Shown: positions 47,606 through 56,586, counted from the first letter of the stretch. The stretch: DNA of 64,000 bases from Bacteroidia bacterium (GCA_030427585.1 JAUIBW010000018.1:1-64000), one strand, 5' to 3'. Translations and numbers: made by a program. The notes: generated by a model not told the origin, from the sequence alone.

Positions 47606-47690
47606 ATTCTGATAATGAGGAAACACTTAAATTTTGTTTCTTATACCTTAAGTAGGTAATTGATTAATAATTAGGTGACATTATCAGAAT
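47606..47690. promoter_or_regulatory. Spaced perfect 12-base inverted repeat before the type II operon
   Basis: ATTCTGATAATG (47606-47617) and CATTATCAGAAT (47679-47690) match exactly over 12 bases with 61 bases between, the first arm 9 bases upstream of the ACP start. It may be a looping operator pair or a leader hairpin. Confidence 0.45.
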
Positions 47691-48029
47691 CACAAGATGA
47701 TAGAAGTAATAATGCTAAGAGTTTTTACTAAAAATCTCGTGATGTATGTAGTATATGATTTGATTTAAGTTGTAAACTTATTTCTTTTTCAAAATATTTC
47801 TCCCCCCTGTTTACAGTGAAATGACGTTTTATACATATTGGTTAAAGGCTTATGACAGATTTTACAGGTAATTTATAGCAATCATAATATACCCTTTCAT
47901 TCTTTTTTGCGAAAGACTATCTATTTTAAAAGTGATATGTGTTAGAATGTATTTTTCTTCTTGTTAATAACATTTTTAATAACTCATTTCTATGAATCTA
48001 AAAAGAGGAGTTTCTATTCTTATTTTTAT

Positions 48030-48049
48030 AAAAGATAAAAAGGTCTTTT
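48030..48049. promoter_or_regulatory. AAAAGAY-N6-RTCTTTT palindrome before nrdG (Rrf2-type operator candidate)
   Basis: AAAAGAT-N6-GTCTTTT ends 12 bases before the nrdG ATG, a position suited to repression. The same symmetric motif with the same 6-base spacer recurs at 52835, 56768 and 63742. Confidence 0.5.
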
Positions 48050-48061
48050 AATAATGTAATA

Positions 48062-48511
48062 ATGAATTTTTACGATTCTCATATAGTGCTTCAAGAAGTG
48101 CCGGGAGAAATAAGCATATGTTTTAGTATTTCTGGATGTCCATTAAGGTGTGAAGGATGTCATTCACCCTTTTTATGGAAAGAGGGGAGTGGAGAAAAAT
48201 TAACTGAAAAAAAATATGAAAGCATACTCGACCGGTATTTTGGATTTGCCACCTGTGTTGTTTTTATGGGAGGAGAATGGCACAAAAAGGAATTGATAAG
48301 CTACCTGAAATATGCTAAAACCAAAGGCTATAAAACATGCCTTTATACAGGATTAGAAAAAGTAGATGATAAGATATTAGTCCAATTAACCTGGATTAAA
48401 ACCGGAAGATGGAACCAATCTCTGGGAGGATTAGATAGTGAAACCACCAATCAAGAATTTATAGAAGTAAAAACCAATAAGCGACTTAATTACTTATTTA
48501 TTAAAAATTAA
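48062..48511 (+). CDS. nrdG: Anaerobic ribonucleotide reductase activating protein (radical SAM)
   Basis: A 149-residue radical-SAM activase. The [4Fe-4S] cluster motif is C-x3-C-x2-C (Cys26, Cys30, Cys33, SGCPLRCEGC), with the MGGEW segment that follows in NrdG-type enzymes. It makes the glycyl radical on NrdD, whose gene starts 8 bases later. The order nrdG then nrdD is reversed relative to E. coli. It gives the cell dNTP synthesis without oxygen. Confidence 0.88.
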   Translation: MNFYDSHIVLQEVPGEISICFSISGCPLRCEGCHSPFLWKEGSGEKLTEKKYESILDRYFGFATCVVFMGGEWHKKELISYLKYAKTKGYKTCLYTGLEKVDDKILVQLTWIKTGRWNQSLGGLDSETTNQEFIEVKTNKRLNYLFIKN

Positions 48512-48518
48512 AAAACTC

Positions 48519-50393
48519 ATGATACGACTTTCAGATGATCAAATAAAAAATAAAATTGATTTCATAAATCATTATTTGGATTCTACAAATGCTGCAGATG
48601 GCTCCAAAGTAGATGCTAATGCCAATGTAACTTCAAAAAACATTGCAACTATGGAGGCAGAGTTAAATAAAGATATTAACATACAGGTAAATAGAGCATT
48701 GGTAAAACAAAAAATAGCTACTCTGTTTAGCGACGATCTGGCCGAAGAATATTCGAGACAGATAGAATCTCATGAAATTTATGTACACGATGAGACCTCA
48801 TTAAAACCATACTGTGTTTCTATAAGTATGTACCCATTCTTATTAGACGGACTCACAAAATTAGGAGGCGAAAGCAAAGCTCCAAAACACCTGGAAAGTT
48901 ATTGCGGGGAGTTTGTTAACCTTGTCTTTGCGGTAAGTTCTCAGTTTGCCGGGGCATTAGCTACCGTAGAGTTTTTGATGTATTTTGACCATTTTGCCGT
49001 TAAAGATCTTGGAGAGGATTATTTGCAAACTCATGAAAAACGTATTGCAAACCATTTACAACATGTGGTCTATGCAATTAATCAACCCGCAGCTGCAAGA
49101 GGATATCAATCTGTGTTTTGGAATATTTCTTTATATGACGAAGCTTATTTTAATAGCATGTTTGGTGATTTTGTATTTCCTGATATGACCAAACCAAAAT
49201 GGGAAAGTGTAAAAAAACTACAAGAGTTTTTTATGAAATGGTTTAATAAAGAAAGAGAAAGAGCCATACTTACTTTTCCTGTAGTTACTGCCGCAATGCT
49301 TGTAAAAAATAACGCTCCTGTTGATAGAGAATTTACCGAAATGTGTGCACAAGAATTAAGTGAAGGGAATTCTTTTTTTATTTACCAATCCGAAAATGCA
49401 GATAGCTTAGCATCCTGTTGTCGTCTACGAAATGAGATTAGCGATAATACTTTTAGTTATTCTTTAGGTGCTGGTGGAGTAGCGACAGGATCTATAAATG
49501 TAATCACCCTTAATATGAATCGGTTGATTCAAAAAAAAGCTGATATTGTTGAAGAAGTTCAAAAAATTCATAAATATCAGGTTGCCTACAGAAAACTTAT
49601 AGACGAATATAATGAAGCAGGATTATTACCTGTTTATCAAGCAGGCTTTATAGCATTAGACAAACAATTTTTAACAGTAGGGATTAATGGTATGGTAGAA
49701 GCTGCAGAGAGCCAGGGAATTGAAGCAAGTAATAACACTACGTATAAGAATTTTGTAAATACATATTTAAAAGCAATTTATCAAGAAAATAGAGCTGCAA
49801 AAGAAAAATATGGATATATGTTTAACACAGAATTTGTTCCTGCCGAAAATCTGGGAATAAAAAATGCAAAATGGGATAAAGAAGATGGATTATTTGTACC
49901 CAGAGATTGCTATAATTCATATTTCTATGCAGTAGAAGATAATAACGTAAATTCTCTAGATAAAATAATGCTACACGGTAAAGAAATTATACAATATCTG
50001 GACGGAGGTTCTGCACTTCATCTTAACCTCGAAGAGACTCCTAATAAAGAAGGGTTTATTAAACTAATTCATGCAACAGCGGCTGCTGGATGTAATTATT
50101 TCTGTTTTAATATAAGAATTACAATATGTAATGAATGTTCACATATAGACAAGCGCACATTGTTTATATGCAATAAATGCAATTCTCATAATGTAGATCA
50201 TGCTACAAGAGTAATAGGATACTTAAAACGAGTGTCAAACTTCAGCTCGGGTAGGCAGAATGAGCATCAATTAAGGCATTATCATAAGCAACATGCAAAA
50301 CCTGATTTGGTAAATAAAAGAGTTGAAATTTTAACAGAAAACCAACCAGAATATGAAATTAATGATCATGCTCAAAAACTTAGAAGTTATTAA
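48519..50393 (+). CDS. nrdD: Anaerobic ribonucleoside-triphosphate reductase (class III)
   Basis: A 624-residue glycyl-radical enzyme. The C-terminal zinc site C-x2-C...C-x2-C (CNEC, CNKC) is followed by RVIGYL and a glycyl-radical segment FSSGRQNE with Gly578. SCCRLRNE in mid-protein contains active-site cysteines. It reduces NTPs to dNTPs under anoxia after activation by NrdG. Met1 follows the nrdG stop closely, consistent with an operon. Confidence 0.92.
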   Translation: MIRLSDDQIKNKIDFINHYLDSTNAADGSKVDANANVTSKNIATMEAELNKDINIQVNRALVKQKIATLFSDDLAEEYSRQIESHEIYVHDETSLKPYCVSISMYPFLLDGLTKLGGESKAPKHLESYCGEFVNLVFAVSSQFAGALATVEFLMYFDHFAVKDLGEDYLQTHEKRIANHLQHVVYAINQPAAARGYQSVFWNISLYDEAYFNSMFGDFVFPDMTKPKWESVKKLQEFFMKWFNKERERAILTFPVVTAAMLVKNNAPVDREFTEMCAQELSEGNSFFIYQSENADSLASCCRLRNEISDNTFSYSLGAGGVATGSINVITLNMNRLIQKKADIVEEVQKIHKYQVAYRKLIDEYNEAGLLPVYQAGFIALDKQFLTVGINGMVEAAESQGIEASNNTTYKNFVNTYLKAIYQENRAAKEKYGYMFNTEFVPAENLGIKNAKWDKEDGLFVPRDCYNSYFYAVEDNNVNSLDKIMLHGKEIIQYLDGGSALHLNLEETPNKEGFIKLIHATAAAGCNYFCFNIRITICNECSHIDKRTLFICNKCNSHNVDHATRVIGYLKRVSNFSSGRQNEHQLRHYHKQHAKPDLVNKRVEILTENQPEYEINDHAQKLRSY

Positions 50394-50396
50394 AAC

Positions 50397-50410
50397 ATGA
50401 TAATTATCAT
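50397..50410. promoter_or_regulatory. Crp/Fnr-like palindrome ATGAT-N4-ATCAT before the 597-residue gene
   Basis: A perfect ATGAT-AATT-ATCAT. Its centre is 29.5 bases before a -7-like box GATTTTTG (50433-50440), giving a predicted start near 50445 and a site at about -41.5, the class II activator position. Confidence 0.55.
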
Positions 50411-50538
50411 ATTTAGTTCTGATTCCATTCGTGATTTTTGACAGATGCATATGTATTAGGTTTAATACTATTATTGGTAGAGAAATGCTATAGTTCTAAT
50501 ACATATAGATTAACCAATACAAAACTTAATTCGTTATA

Positions 50539-52332
50539 ATGAAACTACATTCATTTCACATTCCTGTAATGGGAATAGGCTTTACTATTGATACCCCATT
50601 AAAAGTTTCTCACCTGGGAATAGATTCTGTTATTTCATTGGTCGATGATATTCTATTAGAAAAACTAAGAAAAATGTATTGTGATACGTTCGAAATACCA
50701 TATAACGAAATCACAGAGAGTATAGAAGATTTTAGAGCTAAGAGGATTACTTCTTATCTTAATTTGATGAATGACCTTGCAGAAAAAAAGTTTAATCAAC
50801 TTAAAAATATTACAACAGAATGTAGTAACGAATTGAAACAATATTTCAACATTCTACCTGACACTTCAGCATTAAAACAACGATTTAAAAACCTAACATC
50901 TAACGATTTTAATTTTAATGGAATCAAAGATTTAATAGAAGCAAATTTATCAATGGGGAGTATTGATGTAAATATCATGACCAAAGTTGATAAAGAAAAT
51001 TATCAAAAAAAAGAGAAACTATCTTCTAAGTACAATGATGCCCATGCAGCACTTAGAGGATATGCCAATAGTGATTTATCTTCATCAGTAATACTTTCTG
51101 CAGGAATGAACCCCAGATTGTATAGTTATATAGAAGAGTTTGAAGATTTTTATCCAAACGAGAATGGAGAAATAAAAAAGAAAATAGTTTTAAAAGTAAG
51201 TGATTACAGATCAGCGTTAATACAAGGAAAATTTTTAGCCAAAAAAGGATTATGGGTTTCAGAATATAGAATCGAATCTGGGCTTAATTGCGGAGGGCAT
51301 GCATTTGCAACAGATGGATATCTTTTGGGGCCAATATTAGCTCAGTTTAGAGATCAGAAAGAAGAATTAATTTCTGAAATACATAAAATTATCACCGAGG
51401 TATTGTTTCGTAAGAATAGATATGTTCCTCAATCTCCTATGCCAGTTAAAATCACGGCCCAGGGTGGGGTGGGTACGGCAGAAGAACACCAATTCTTATT
51501 AGAGCATTACAAGGTAGATTCTGTAGGATGGGGAACTCCTTTTCTTTTGGTGCCAGAAGCGACAACTGTCGATAATAATACATTAGACAAACTAGTAAAA
51601 GCCAAAGAAGACGATTTGTATTTAAGTGATATTTCTCCTTTAGGAATACCATTTAATAGTCTTAAAGGAAATACAAAAGATCAGGAAAAACTTTCTTTGG
51701 TAGAAAAGAACAGGCCCGGGAGTTCTTGTCCAAAAAAATATGTAGCATTAAACAAAGAATTTACAGAAAAAGGGATATGTACGGCATCGAGACAATATCA
51801 ACATATAAAAATTAAAGAACTGGATAAAAAGGAACTTTCTCCAGAAGATTATCAAAAAGAATTTGATCAGATTATACAAAAATCATGTACCTGTGTTGGT
51901 TTGGGAACTTCTGCATTACTGAAATATAATTTGGATACTAAAGTTGAAGGAGAAGGAGTTTCGATATGTCCCGGACCAAATATGGCCTATTTCTCTAAAA
52001 TTATGAGTCTAAAAGAAATAACAAGTCATATTTACGGAGAATCTGATGAGGTTGTGCGAGCAGATCGACCTAACATGTTCATAAAAGAGCTTAACATTTA
52101 TATTGATTATTTAAAAGATAAGCTTGAAGAAACAAGACATTCTATAAATAATAAGAAGAAAAAATACTTGTCAGTATTTGTCAAAAACCTAAAAGAAGGA
52201 GTTTCTTATTATGAAAACATTTTTGGTAACATAAAAATAGCTTTTGAAAGTTCTAAATCTCAAATTTTAAACGATTTAGATAACAGCAAAGTAACTTTAA
52301 ATCAAATAAACTCAGAAATTGATGATTTGTAA
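50539..52332 (+). CDS. Conserved protein of unknown function, FMN/TIM-barrel-like features
   Basis: A 597-residue protein I do not recognise with certainty. The middle (~285-380) resembles the phosphate-binding half of flavin TIM barrels: PVKITAQGGVGTAEEHQFLLE, VGWGTPFLLVPEAT, SPLGIPFN. Several cysteines follow in a loose cluster (SSCPKKY, GICTASRQ, SCTCVGLG, SICPGPNM), which could bind an iron-sulfur centre. The last ~90 residues are Lys/Glu-rich and probably helical. It follows nrdD by 145 bases and has its own Crp/Fnr-like site, so it is probably part of the oxygen-limited response. Confidence 0.6.
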   Translation: MKLHSFHIPVMGIGFTIDTPLKVSHLGIDSVISLVDDILLEKLRKMYCDTFEIPYNEITESIEDFRAKRITSYLNLMNDLAEKKFNQLKNITTECSNELKQYFNILPDTSALKQRFKNLTSNDFNFNGIKDLIEANLSMGSIDVNIMTKVDKENYQKKEKLSSKYNDAHAALRGYANSDLSSSVILSAGMNPRLYSYIEEFEDFYPNENGEIKKKIVLKVSDYRSALIQGKFLAKKGLWVSEYRIESGLNCGGHAFATDGYLLGPILAQFRDQKEELISEIHKIITEVLFRKNRYVPQSPMPVKITAQGGVGTAEEHQFLLEHYKVDSVGWGTPFLLVPEATTVDNNTLDKLVKAKEDDLYLSDISPLGIPFNSLKGNTKDQEKLSLVEKNRPGSSCPKKYVALNKEFTEKGICTASRQYQHIKIKELDKKELSPEDYQKEFDQIIQKSCTCVGLGTSALLKYNLDTKVEGEGVSICPGPNMAYFSKIMSLKEITSHIYGESDEVVRADRPNMFIKELNIYIDYLKDKLEETRHSINNKKKKYLSVFVKNLKEGVSYYENIFGNIKIAFESSKSQILNDLDNSKVTLNQINSEIDDL

Positions 52333-52351
52333 ATAAAATTCAGATATGCCG

Positions 52352-52801
52352 TTATTTCAGATCAAATCCTTTTAAAGAAATTACGGTTCCTTCTACTTCA
52401 ATTTCTTCAACAAGCTTAGAAATTGTTTTATCTCTAAATTCATTCAATATTTTTTTCTTAAATGGTGATACTGTAGAATGTACAGGGCAAGGGTTTTTAT
52501 CACTACATTTTGATAATCCTAAAAAACATTTTTCAAATTTATGAGTACCATCAATGCAACAGATAACATCCCAAATCGATTTCTCTTTATTGTTTTTATC
52601 TAGAAAAAAACCGCCTCCAGGGCCTTTGGTAGAAGAAACCAGCTTATTAGAAGTTAATTGCCTTAATAATTTAGCCAAAAAAGGTTGAGGAGTTTCTAGT
52701 TCTTCAGCAATTTTTTTTACTCCTATTTTGGTCGTTTCATCAGAATGTATGGCTAGATAAAGTATTGCTCTTATAGCATATTTACAAGCGTTAGATAGCA
52801 T
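52352..52801 (-). CDS. Rrf2-family transcriptional regulator (Fe-S type)
   Basis: A 149-residue Rrf2 protein: N-terminal winged helix (KYAIRAILYLA), recognition-helix region PQPFLAKLLRQL, wing GPGGGF, and three cysteines Cys92, Cys99, Cys105 (C-x6-C-x5-C) before a PVH segment, as in NsrR/IscR-type cluster sensors. An AAAAGAT-N6-ATCTTTT palindrome lies in its upstream region next to a minus-strand -7 box (52823-52830), which suggests autorepression. It could sense NO, iron-sulfur status or redox; not decided. Confidence 0.88.
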   Translation of the reverse strand: MLSNACKYAIRAILYLAIHSDETTKIGVKKIAEELETPQPFLAKLLRQLTSNKLVSSTKGPGGGFFLDKNNKEKSIWDVICCIDGTHKFEKCFLGLSKCSDKNPCPVHSTVSPFKKKILNEFRDKTISKLVEEIEVEGTVISLKGFDLK

Positions 52802-52822
52802 AGTAGCTCTTTTTTTTTAGAT

Positions 52823-52830
52823 CAAATATA
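52823..52830 (-). promoter_or_regulatory. -7 box (TATATTTG) of the Rrf2 gene at 52352
   Basis: On the minus strand TATATTTG fits TAnnTTTG exactly and lies 21 bases upstream of the start codon. The palindrome at 52835-52854 begins 5 bases upstream of it. Confidence 0.5.
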
Positions 52831-52834
52831 ATAA

Positions 52835-52854
52835 AAAAGATCGTTTTATCTTTT
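52835..52854. promoter_or_regulatory. AAAAGAT-N6-ATCTTTT palindrome between divergent genes (Rrf2-type operator candidate)
   Basis: A perfect inverted repeat, extendable to AAAAAAGAT/ATCTTTTTT (52833-52856). It overlaps the spacer of the Rrf2 promoter and lies upstream of the divergent gene at 52906. Confidence 0.6.
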
Positions 52855-52856
52855 TT

Positions 52857-52870
52857 GTGACTTTTATCAT
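52857..52870. promoter_or_regulatory. Imperfect Crp/Fnr-like site GTGAC-N4-ATCAT before the 124-residue gene
   Basis: The right half and flank (TATCATATTT) match the perfect sites at 50397 and 63691. The centre is 30.5 bases before TATATTTG (52894-52901), the same spacing as at the other sites. The predicted transcript would start at the ATG, i.e. nearly leaderless. Confidence 0.4.
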
Positions 52871-52905
52871 ATTTTTCTAGCTATAATAAGGACTATATTT
52901 GCCGT

Positions 52906-53280
52906 ATGAAAAGTACGGTAATCTTATTCGTTGCTCTCCTTATGCTCGTTAAGCCTCTTTGGCCGGTAGGAGAGTATATCATGAATTATGATTATATCGT
53001 AAAATACCTCTGTATAAATAAAGATAGACCCAGATTAAAATGTGATGGTAAATGTTACTTAAAAAAACAATTAGCCAAAGAATCCAATTCAGAGAATAAC
53101 CCATTCAAAGACAAAAAATCTCAGAATGAGATTCAACATATTGTTTTTTTTCAACTATTACTTGATTTCAATTTTAAAAATCAACCTGAAAATACAGTTG
53201 AGAACAATTATAAAACTACACAAGAAATAATTTCCAAATTACTTGTTACAGATCTCTCCCCACCTCCAGAGTTTGGGTAA
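52906..53280 (+). CDS. Small Cys-containing membrane-anchored protein of unknown function
   Basis: A 124-residue protein with a hydrophobic N-terminal segment (~4-22) followed by a conserved-looking stretch EYIMNYDYIVKYLC and cysteines Cys36, Cys46, Cys50 (KCDGKCYLKK). The pattern recalls small proteins found next to copper-type TonB receptors in Bacteroidota. It precedes such a receptor here. The C-terminal half is polar. A copper or redox role is an inference from the neighbour and cysteines only. Confidence 0.65.
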   Translation: MKSTVILFVALLMLVKPLWPVGEYIMNYDYIVKYLCINKDRPRLKCDGKCYLKKQLAKESNSENNPFKDKKSQNEIQHIVFFQLLLDFNFKNQPENTVENNYKTTQEIISKLLVTDLSPPPEFG

Positions 53281-53288
53281 TTCAATAT

Positions 53289-53448
53289 GAACTCATTTGG
53301 ACTTTTTTGTTTTTAAGCGAAAGTTTAAAATTTTTTGCCATAAAGAAATCTTTTTTCATAAGTATAGCTATAGCTACGTTACGAAAAAAGTCAAAGTTAA
53401 GGTAAATAAGAAAAATTTGCAGTAAAAAGTAAAAGTTAACATGAGTTC
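53289..53448. repeat. MITE-like palindromic element D (160 bp)
   Basis: Ends GAACTCAT (53289-53296) and ATGAGTTC (53441-53448) are exact inverted repeats. The arms continue imperfectly to a strong inner palindrome CTTTTTTCATAAG...CGTTACGAAAAAAG around the core GTATAGCTATAGCTACG (53362-53378), which on the other strand resembles the cores of elements A and C. No ORF. It occupies much of the 362-base gap before the TonB receptor. Confidence 0.6.
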
Positions 53449-53607
53449 TATAGGTGTATTGATTATAAAGGTATGTTATACCTCAATTTCGTGTACACAA
53501 AACTTATATATATGTTGAATTATTTCTAAAATATATTCTAATGAAACCGACACGATTTTAAAAAAATCTTTAAAGACAGAAGTTAATGATTTTTTAATCG
53601 TCAAAGG

Positions 53608-53646
53608 TTCCATCTGACTACTAAAACAATAAAAATAAACAGATGA
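53608..53646 (+). repeat. ~40-base leader repeat, copy 1, covering the TonB receptor start codon
   Basis: TTCCATCTGAC...ACAATAAAAATAAACAGATGA, nearly repeated at 56655-56695. CATCTG (53611-53616) can pair with CAGATG (53640-53645), which contains the ATG at 53643, so the RNA may fold over its start codon. Confidence 0.5.
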
Positions 53647-55709
53647 AAACCAATATTGGTGTGACCTCTTTGTTTAGGATTTTGAGGGCACCGTTTAAAA
53701 GGGTAAATATGCTATGGTATATCCTGCTTTTTCAAATTACCCCCTGTTGGATTAATGCCCAGGAAGAAATCCTAAACAAAGAGTCAGATACCATTATGCC
53801 TATCGATTTGGAAGAAGTAATTTTGATATCTGCCAGAAAAGAACTGGATTATCAAAAACAACTTAAACCGTTATCATCTTTAGATGAATACCTGGAGCTT
53901 TCACAAAAGGTTGGTATGATAAAAAGAGGAGCCTATGCTTGGGAACCTGCACTTAATAATATGACATCAGAAAGGCTTTCTGTTACTATAGATGGGATGC
54001 GAATTTTTGGTGCGTGTACAGATAAAATGGATCCTATTACCTCTTATGTAGATGTGTCTAATCTTGCTAAAGCTCATGTTGCTTCGGGACAACAGGGATC
54101 AGAATACGGAACCTGTATTGGTGGTGCAATAGATTTAGAATTGGATAAAAGTGATTTTAGAGAAACAGGATTTAAAGCAAGTTTAGAAGATGGTTTTGAG
54201 ACTAATAATCAATTAGTGATTTTAGGAGCAGAAGCCAATTATTCAAATTCCGATTTTTATGTAGATGGAGACATCATTTATCGCAAAGCAGAGAACTATA
54301 CAGCGGGAAATGAAGAAGAAATCAATTTCTCCCAATACACAAAGTATAATATTTCTGTTAATGCAGGATATAGGATTGATGAAGACAAAGCGATTACGGC
54401 AACCACAATTTATGATAAAGCACGAGACGTAGGTTATCCCGCATTACCTATGGATGTTTCTTTGGCACGTGCACTGATTGCATCGGTTGGTTTTGAGCAA
54501 AATACTATTGGGATATTTAGTGATTGGAAGTCTAAAGTGTACTTTAATAAAGTTACTCATGTGATGGACGATTCTCAAAGACCAGATGTGCCTATTCGAA
54601 TGGATATGCCAGGATGGAGTGACACCTATGGGTTTTTCTCTGAAATCAACTTAAAAACCAAAAAACAGGACTTTTTGATAAAATGGGATGGATTTTATAA
54701 TAAATCTCTTGCAGAAATGACAATGTACCCCAATAATCCCAACGAAAATCCTATGTTTATGCTTACCTGGCCTGATGTGCGAACCTGGAACACTGGATTA
54801 TACGCTGAAGATAAAATTAGTTTTAAAAAAAGTTCTTTAAAACTATCTGCCAGATTAGCCGTACAAAACAATAACGTGGCTGATGATTTTGGACTTAATA
54901 GTCTTAGAATTTTTTATCCAAATATGGAAGAATCTAAAACTAGGGTTCTTAAAAGTGTTTCTGTTCAGTACCATAAACATTTGGATCCTATTCATATCAA
55001 TGCAGGAGTATCCTACGGAGAACGAACTCCATCAGTATCCGAGGGATATGGATTTTATCTTTTTAATAGTTTCGATAATCATGATTATATAGGGAATCCT
55101 AACTTAAAAAATGAACAAGCTATTGAAGCTAATGCCAAAATCTCTCTAGAGAAAGCCAAATTAAACATTGCTCTGGAAGGAAATATTTTTCGAATGCCCA
55201 ATTACATTATAGGCGAGGTAAATGAATCACTAAGTACTATGACTATTGGTGCAGATGGAGTGAAAATATATGAAAATCTAGAGTATGCCGATTTGATTAA
55301 TGTGTCTTTAAATACTGAGTATAAAATCCTGCCAGAACTTACCTGGTCGGGTTCTATATCTTACCATCAGGGAAAAGATGATACCGATCGCAATTTACCT
55401 TTTATAAGTCCTGTATCCTACCAATCAGGAATTCAATATAATAAGAATAGTTTTTCTGGATCAATTACAATGAAAGGAGCAGGAAAACAAGTGAATTTTT
55501 CTCCAGAATTTGGTGAAAATAAAACATCAGACTACATCGTTTTTTCGCTAACCCTTGGTAAAACCTTTTATCTGGCCAACGATTTGGTATATGCCAAAGC
55601 CGGAGTAGAAAATATTTTTGATAAATACTATTCAACGTATACAGATTGGAAAAATGTTCCCCGAATGGGACGTAATTTATTTATCACATTTTCATATAAA
55701 ATCAATTAG
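53643..55709 (+). CDS. TonB-dependent outer-membrane receptor, copper type (NosA/OprC-like)
   Basis: A 688-residue receptor. The hydrophobic signal core is at ~23-38, so Met23 (53709) is an alternative start. A plug domain (LSVTIDGMRIFGAC...GSEYG...GGAIDLEL) leads to a beta-barrel ending in aromatic strands. The plug motif GACTDKMDP (Cys125, Met129) plus Cys158 resembles the copper-binding plug of NosA/OprC receptors that supply Cu to denitrification enzymes. A Met/His-rich lipoprotein follows after 25 bases and a nirK-like gene lies in the same region, which supports copper uptake. Confidence 0.82.
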   Translation: MKTNIGVTSLFRILRAPFKRVNMLWYILLFQITPCWINAQEEILNKESDTIMPIDLEEVILISARKELDYQKQLKPLSSLDEYLELSQKVGMIKRGAYAWEPALNNMTSERLSVTIDGMRIFGACTDKMDPITSYVDVSNLAKAHVASGQQGSEYGTCIGGAIDLELDKSDFRETGFKASLEDGFETNNQLVILGAEANYSNSDFYVDGDIIYRKAENYTAGNEEEINFSQYTKYNISVNAGYRIDEDKAITATTIYDKARDVGYPALPMDVSLARALIASVGFEQNTIGIFSDWKSKVYFNKVTHVMDDSQRPDVPIRMDMPGWSDTYGFFSEINLKTKKQDFLIKWDGFYNKSLAEMTMYPNNPNENPMFMLTWPDVRTWNTGLYAEDKISFKKSSLKLSARLAVQNNNVADDFGLNSLRIFYPNMEESKTRVLKSVSVQYHKHLDPIHINAGVSYGERTPSVSEGYGFYLFNSFDNHDYIGNPNLKNEQAIEANAKISLEKAKLNIALEGNIFRMPNYIIGEVNESLSTMTIGADGVKIYENLEYADLINVSLNTEYKILPELTWSGSISYHQGKDDTDRNLPFISPVSYQSGIQYNKNSFSGSITMKGAGKQVNFSPEFGENKTSDYIVFSLTLGKTFYLANDLVYAKAGVENIFDKYYSTYTDWKNVPRMGRNLFITFSYKIN

Positions 55710-55734
55710 AAAACATACCATTAAAAATAAACAA

Positions 55735-56586
55735 ATGAAAACCATAAAATTAATTTTTACAGCAATTATACTTTCAACCATTTTTGTCTCATGTAGCTCT
55801 GATGATGATAATGATATTATAGCAAATCCCATGGAAGGATTTAACCTGGTAACTTCTTTTGATGCTAATAATCATTCTATAGAGCTGTATTCTAAGAAGA
55901 ATGATTTTAATATTGGATTTAACGAGGTGTACATACGTATTAAAGATATAGCAACAAAAAGCTATGTCTCTCAATCCGAAATTTCCTGGATGCCTATGAT
56001 GCATATGACACAAATGGAACATTCTTGCCCAAAATCTACTTTGACTGTAACTGAAGATAAGACGGTTTCTAAAGGATTCATGGTTTTTCAAATGCCCGGA
56101 AACGCAGATGAATATTGGGATATTACTATTACCTATACAATTAATGGAGAAGAATTTACAGCCAAAAAAACTATAGATGTAATATCTCCGGCAGATGGTA
56201 AACAAAAAATAAGCACATTTATGGGAAGTGATGGTACTCGTTATGTTTTGACTATGACTGCACCAACAGAGCCAAAGGTGGCAGTAAACGATTTTACCGC
56301 TATGCTCTTTAAAATGGAAAATATGATGACCTTTCCCGTGGTAGAAAACTATAAAATCATAGTAGATCCTCGTATGCCAGGTATGGGAAATCATAGCTCA
56401 CCAAATAATGAAGATTTGAGTTATGATGCAGCATTAAAAATGTATAAAGGAAAATTATCCTTAACTATGACAGGGTATTGGAAAATTAACTTAAAACTAT
56501 TAAATGAATCTCAAGAAGTGCTGAAGGGAGAGGATGTAACCGTAGATAATCTCGAAAGCAGTTTATTTTTTGAAATCGAATTCTAA
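55735..56586 (+). CDS. Met/His-rich lipoprotein, probable copper-handling partner
   Basis: A 283-residue lipoprotein; the frame is open further upstream into the receptor gene, but the ATG at 55735 gives a proper signal with lipobox FVSC (Cys20) followed by SSDDDN, as in Bacteroidota surface lipoproteins. Residues 85-98 (WMPMMHMTQMEHSC) are dense in Met and His and could bind Cu(I). The rest forms two similar Ig-like/YtkA-like beta units. It is co-transcribed with the TonB receptor, so the pair may capture copper at the surface. Confidence 0.72.
   Translation: MKTIKLIFTAIILSTIFVSCSSDDDNDIIANPMEGFNLVTSFDANNHSIELYSKKNDFNIGFNEVYIRIKDIATKSYVSQSEISWMPMMHMTQMEHSCPKSTLTVTEDKTVSKGFMVFQMPGNADEYWDITITYTINGEEFTAKKTIDVISPADGKQKISTFMGSDGTRYVLTMTAPTEPKVAVNDFTAMLFKMENMMTFPVVENYKIIVDPRMPGMGNHSSPNNEDLSYDAALKMYKGKLSLTMTGYWKINLKLLNESQEVLKGEDVTVDNLESSLFFEIEF

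Larger units (their letters stand above)
47598..48061. other. 464-base divergent intergenic region (type II operon / nrdG)
   Basis: No credible gene. It holds the 12-base inverted repeat at 47606/47679 near the ACP start and the AAAAGAT-N6-GTCTTTT palindrome just before nrdG. Promoters for both directions must lie here. Confidence 0.6.

Noticed and set aside
55789..56394. 201-codon minus-strand frame inside the copper lipoprotein gene
   Set aside because: It is rich in His, Tyr and Ile as expected for the reverse of the real gene and shows no family motif.
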